Below are positions 53,164 through 56,025 of a DNA stretch of 56,025 nucleotides, piece by piece; the stretch's first letter is position 1; every line of letters starts with the position of its first letter. The position numbers and the translations under genes were made by a program. Source of the stretch: Armatimonadota bacterium (GTDB lineage Bacteria; Armatimonadota; Armatimonadia; Armatimonadales; Capsulimonadaceae). Below the pieces are notes generated by a model that saw only the letters and a list, made by a program, of their open reading frames with translations, was not told where the DNA came from and ran no database searches. Location: NCBI GenBank assembly GCA_025353925.1, contig JANXNV010000173.1, positions 1 to 56,025 of the forward strand. Direction: 5' to 3'.

Positions 53164-53213
53164 AAGCCCCCCTTCCAATTCCAGTACCCCGGGATTAGGC
53201 CGGGGGGCTTTTT
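53164..53213 (+). terminator. Rho-independent terminator after gltD
   Basis: AAGCCCCCC (53164-53172) pairs with GGGGGGCTT (53202-53210). The sequence between contains a further CCCC...GGGG pairing, and the T run extends to 53213. It separates gltBD from the next gene. Confidence 0.85.
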
Positions 53214-53230
53214 CATTCAGGAACCCAACT

Positions 53231-56025
53231 ATGACAACTCACGCTGCTCCCGACACCCGCCAGGAACTCATCGACTACATCAAGCTCAAGCTGCTTGTCT
53301 CCAGCGGCGATACGGCCTCGGAGGAGTTTGTCGCCCGGCTGCGCCTGCCACGGGAAGTCGTCGCGCATCTGCGGGAGCGCGTGCGGCTGTCTTACGGCGA
53401 GCTGAGTCCGATCGATGCGCGGGCGCAGGCGTTTCTGGATCGGTATCTGGAAGATGTTCCCACGGAGCACCCACTGCGGCTGCCGGGCCTCGGGCAGTGC
53501 TTCATACTCGACCGCCTGGGCATGGCCTGCGAGCTGTCCCTGCCGGAAGGCGGTGACAGGTTCGACTCGGATATCGTCAGCTCCTACCGCCTCGGGCATG
53601 GTCAGGGCGTACTGCACAACCCCAAGAGCGACCGGCGAACGACTCAGGGCGTCTTCCATGTCGCCGAAGGCGGCACCCCCGTTCCCTTCGAAAAGGTCTC
53701 CGTGCCGAAAGCCGCGTTTGCCGGACTGCTGCGGGCTGCACTCAGCCCGCCGCAGTCTCTTCTCGGCCTGCCCTTTACGTCCAGCCGCGAGCAAAATGTG
53801 GAAACGTTCGTCTCACTGCTGCTGCGCCCGGCGGTCGTCCCGGAAGTCTCCGGCGTGACCCCTGCCCGGTCGATGGAGATCCGCTTTCTGGTCCCCGGCA
53901 ATCTGGTCTGTAATCTGGACTTTCTGGAGCGTATCTTTGATAATGCCGGTGACCCCCACCTGCCGGAAAACGATGCCGGGCTGGATTTTGAGCACTGGAC
54001 CGGGCACACGGGCTACGTGATCCTGGCACCGCATCTGACGACGATTTCCAAGAAGTCTCTCGGCCTGCCGCACTTCGACGACGCCACGGACCGGCAGAAG
54101 CGCGACCGGATGTGCTGGTCCGGCCCGGATGAGCTTTATAACAACGGAGACGCCTTCAAGATCACGGCTCGCGACGAGCAGGGCGTCATGGTGACCGTGA
54201 TCGCCGACAACTATTTCGGCTACTGCAAAAAAGAGGTCAAGACCCAGATCAATTTTGCCGCAAATCTCTTAGGAATGGTCGAAGAAGAGCACGCGGGAGG
54301 TGCGTTCGTTCATCCGCAGTATGATCTGGGCAAGCGGTTCAGTATCGGAACCCACCTGCCAAAACTCGGGCATACGTTCGAAGCGGTCAAGCGGCAGTTC
54401 GGGGCACAGATGACTTTGCAGCCCGAAGGGTACGGCATCGACAAAGTCTACGCCGATATTTACTACGTGCCTGAGAGCTTCGAGATCGATCTTAACACGC
54501 AGGTCGTCACCTGGCGGAACCTCACCGGGCGGCAGTCCTTGCCTCTGAACCCTAATATCACCTACGTCGCCCCTTCCGGGTACAAAGTGCGTCTGGAAAA
54601 AGAGGCCGACTCCGGCCAGTGGCGGCTTGTAGGGACAACTGCCGAGGGTACCTTCTGCCACAAGCCCAGCACCGTGTCCGGGGGCGGCAAATCGGAGATC
54701 TCCAAGTCCATTTCTGACTCGATCATGCATGCCCCCTTCTTTATCGCCGATTTTCACAAGGATATGGCTGCCGTGTCGGCACTCCTGGCGTACGACTATT
54801 CCGCTCGCTTTCGGGACCGTCCGGTGCATGACAGCCGCCCGATCCTCAGCCCGGAGCGCTCTTTGGGTTCGGTGATCAAGCTGCTGACTCCCTCCGCGAC
54901 CCTCTACATCGACGAATACAATCAGTGGCTTGAGTCGATCCCCCATCCCACCCGCGAGCTAGCCTATCTCGTGAAACGGTTCTACCTGCCCGAGATGGGC
55001 GAGGACTGGCGCGAGCAGTTCAGCGTGGATGTGGTGAATGGCCGCTCCGGCAACGAGCTTCGCTTCAAGGGCGAAAAGCTGGTCGCGCATTACGCCCGGG
55101 TCGGCTTCACCGCCGAGGGCGACTGGCGCATCTTCTCGCTGCGCAACGATTTTGTCCCCGCCGAAAAGCTTCAGGAAGAGGATGACATTTCGGCCTCGAT
55201 CGTCGTCCCGGCACCGCTCGTGCCCAACATCAACCCCAAATACGCCGGTCCGAAGAGCTTCAAGATCATCCAGAATGCCGAGCGGCGTCTGTTCCAGCGG
55301 CCTGACGAGGCGATCCATCGCGGCTACGACACCCTGACTGAAGCCCATTTCGCCCGCCCGGACAACTTCTTTTCGAACTACGCCCCACTGACACAGGCCG
55401 ACGCCAAAAAGCTGACCGCCTCACCGATCACCCTCAGCGAGTTCACACTGCCGATGCAGGAAGTCATCCGCCGCGCCGCGACGACCCCCGGCTACTTCGT
55501 GTCCTCCGCTCACCCACGCATCGTCGACGGCAAGCCGACCAAGAACCCGCGCTACCTCCAGGTCCGCGCTGATCTGCTGGATAGCCGCCCTAATTATCTT
55601 TCGCAGGTTGGCATACGGCTCTTCCGGCAGGTCGCCCCGGATCAGTGGCTGCCGACACCCGTCAACGCCGTCCTGCCGGGCCGCCGCCTGAACCCGCCTG
55701 AGCCGGGAATCCGCTCTCTGGCCGTGTTGAACCCGATCCATTATCAGGAGACGCCGGAGCTGTTCATGGAGCTGATCAGCAGCCTTACCGGTAAATCTCC
55801 CTCCACCACCGGGGCCGGGTCGGAGGGTGCGCTGACCAAAGGCCCGTTCAATGCCCTGCCGCCGATTATCGACCTGAACAATGCCCTGGTCTCCCACCTG
55901 CTGACTTCCAGCGAGTGCTTCGCCACGGCGGCGGGCTTTGTCGGCCCGCATTTCCGGGTGGACCACGATGTCAGCCTGCTCATCCCCGAGATCTGGTCCC
56001 GTATGGAGGTGTCCGAGCGGCTGCC
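53231..56025 (+). CDS. Large protein, probably PPi-dependent phosphoenolpyruvate carboxykinase (truncated by window end)
   Basis: The frame is open for 931 codons and runs off the window. It has no signal or membrane segment. Visible motifs are HNPKSDRRTTQGVFHVAEGG, FLVPGNLVCNLDFLERIF, ENDAGLDFEHWTGHTG, YFGYCKKEVKTQINFAANL and a P-loop-like VSGGGKSEISKS near residue 485. From memory these fit the roughly 1,100-residue PPi-type PEPCK described in Propionibacterium and Entamoeba. That enzyme interconverts PEP, CO2 and phosphate with oxaloacetate and PPi. The P-loop-like sequence parallels the kinase motif of ATP- and GTP-PEPCK. Many databases call the family hypothetical. A different nucleotide-binding enzyme is possible. 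Confidence 0.55.
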   Translation, partial: MTTHAAPDTRQELIDYIKLKLLVSSGDTASEEFVARLRLPREVVAHLRERVRLSYGELSPIDARAQAFLDRYLEDVPTEHPLRLPGLGQCFILDRLGMACELSLPEGGDRFDSDIVSSYRLGHGQGVLHNPKSDRRTTQGVFHVAEGGTPVPFEKVSVPKAAFAGLLRAALSPPQSLLGLPFTSSREQNVETFVSLLLRPAVVPEVSGVTPARSMEIRFLVPGNLVCNLDFLERIFDNAGDPHLPENDAGLDFEHWTGHTGYVILAPHLTTISKKSLGLPHFDDATDRQKRDRMCWSGPDELYNNGDAFKITARDEQGVMVTVIADNYFGYCKKEVKTQINFAANLLGMVEEEHAGGAFVHPQYDLGKRFSIGTHLPKLGHTFEAVKRQFGAQMTLQPEGYGIDKVYADIYYVPESFEIDLNTQVVTWRNLTGRQSLPLNPNITYVAPSGYKVRLEKEADSGQWRLVGTTAEGTFCHKPSTVSGGGKSEISKSISDSIMHAPFFIADFHKDMAAVSALLAYDYSARFRDRPVHDSRPILSPERSLGSVIKLLTPSATLYIDEYNQWLESIPHPTRELAYLVKRFYLPEMGEDWREQFSVDVVNGRSGNELRFKGEKLVAHYARVGFTAEGDWRIFSLRNDFVPAEKLQEEDDISASIVVPAPLVPNINPKYAGPKSFKIIQNAERRLFQRPDEAIHRGYDTLTEAHFARPDNFFSNYAPLTQADAKKLTASPITLSEFTLPMQEVIRRAATTPGYFVSSAHPRIVDGKPTKNPRYLQVRADLLDSRPNYLSQVGIRLFRQVAPDQWLPTPVNAVLPGRRLNPPEPGIRSLAVLNPIHYQETPELFMELISSLTGKSPSTTGAGSEGALTKGPFNALPPIIDLNNALVSHLLTSSECFATAAGFVGPHFRVDHDVSLLIPEIWSRMEVSERL

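Noticed and set aside
1-56025. tRNA, rRNA or riboswitch genes
   Set aside because: No cloverleaf with a GTTCGA-type arm, no rRNA-like stretch and no recognisable riboswitch core was found by reading the intergenic regions; all gaps between genes are under 300 bases.

Overview
The window looks like a chromosome segment of an Armatimonadota-type bacterium. The best clue is the prepilin-like DUF1559 protein at 45928-46788, whose N-terminal methylation and helix motif and following ILFPVF...ENARKASC segment resemble armatimonad members of that family more than planctomycete ones. Moderately high G+C, frequent TTG/GTG starts, a GH57 branching enzyme, a periplasmic GH38 mannosidase and PIN/antitoxin cassettes fit but do not prove this. 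No rRNA, tRNA, CRISPR array or complete insertion sequence was seen.

Layout. 1-1.3 kb: C-terminus of FtsK, then a small cluster of degraded toxin-antitoxin-type genes and a nested palindromic element. 1.4-6.7 kb (minus strand): a membrane PAS-GGDEF protein, an ABC exporter whose ATPase start overlaps the stop of a PIN toxin, the matching antitoxin, a split lycopene cyclase and an exported protein. 6.8-9.0 kb (plus): acyl-ACP desaturase, an exported HNH-type nuclease and a small protein. 9.0-25.0 kb is a long unbroken minus-strand run read from 25.0 kb downward: GH57 branching enzyme, PIN/antitoxin, a nucleotidyltransferase-phosphomannomutase fusion, a Uma2 protein, aspartyl-tRNA synthetase, PIN/antitoxin, a SWIM-SNF2 ATPase, two polyol/sugar dehydrogenases, glutathione peroxidase, an alkyltransferase-like protein, a cyclase-family hydrolase and a small protein. 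25.1-32.5 kb: a Tat-exported Rieske protein, a small membrane protein, a 17-bp tandem repeat, DUF4385 and DUF1992 genes, the GH38 mannosidase and an FMN-binding stress protein.

32.56-36.22 kb is the clearest foreign element: an A+T-rich block flanked by a 32-bp direct repeat (30/32 identical). It carries a ParB/sulfiredoxin-fold protein, a probable PD-(D/E)XK-type restriction enzyme and a C5-cytosine methyltransferase whose promoter overlaps a perfect 11-bp-arm palindrome. This is the best candidate for a little-described system here: a three-gene restriction-modification or defence module inserted between a flavoprotein gene and a UvrD-family helicase gene.

36.3-46.8 kb: UvrD-like helicase, an apparently leaderless class III aminotransferase, another PIN/antitoxin pair behind a cytochrome P450, two ferritin-like proteins, MoaA, and an autoregulated-looking LacI regulator next to the DUF1559 protein. 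46.9-56.0 kb: gltB-gltD (NADPH glutamate synthase), followed by the first 930 codons of a large protein that I think is a PPi-dependent PEP carboxykinase. Together these would couple ammonia assimilation to anaplerotic carbon flow.
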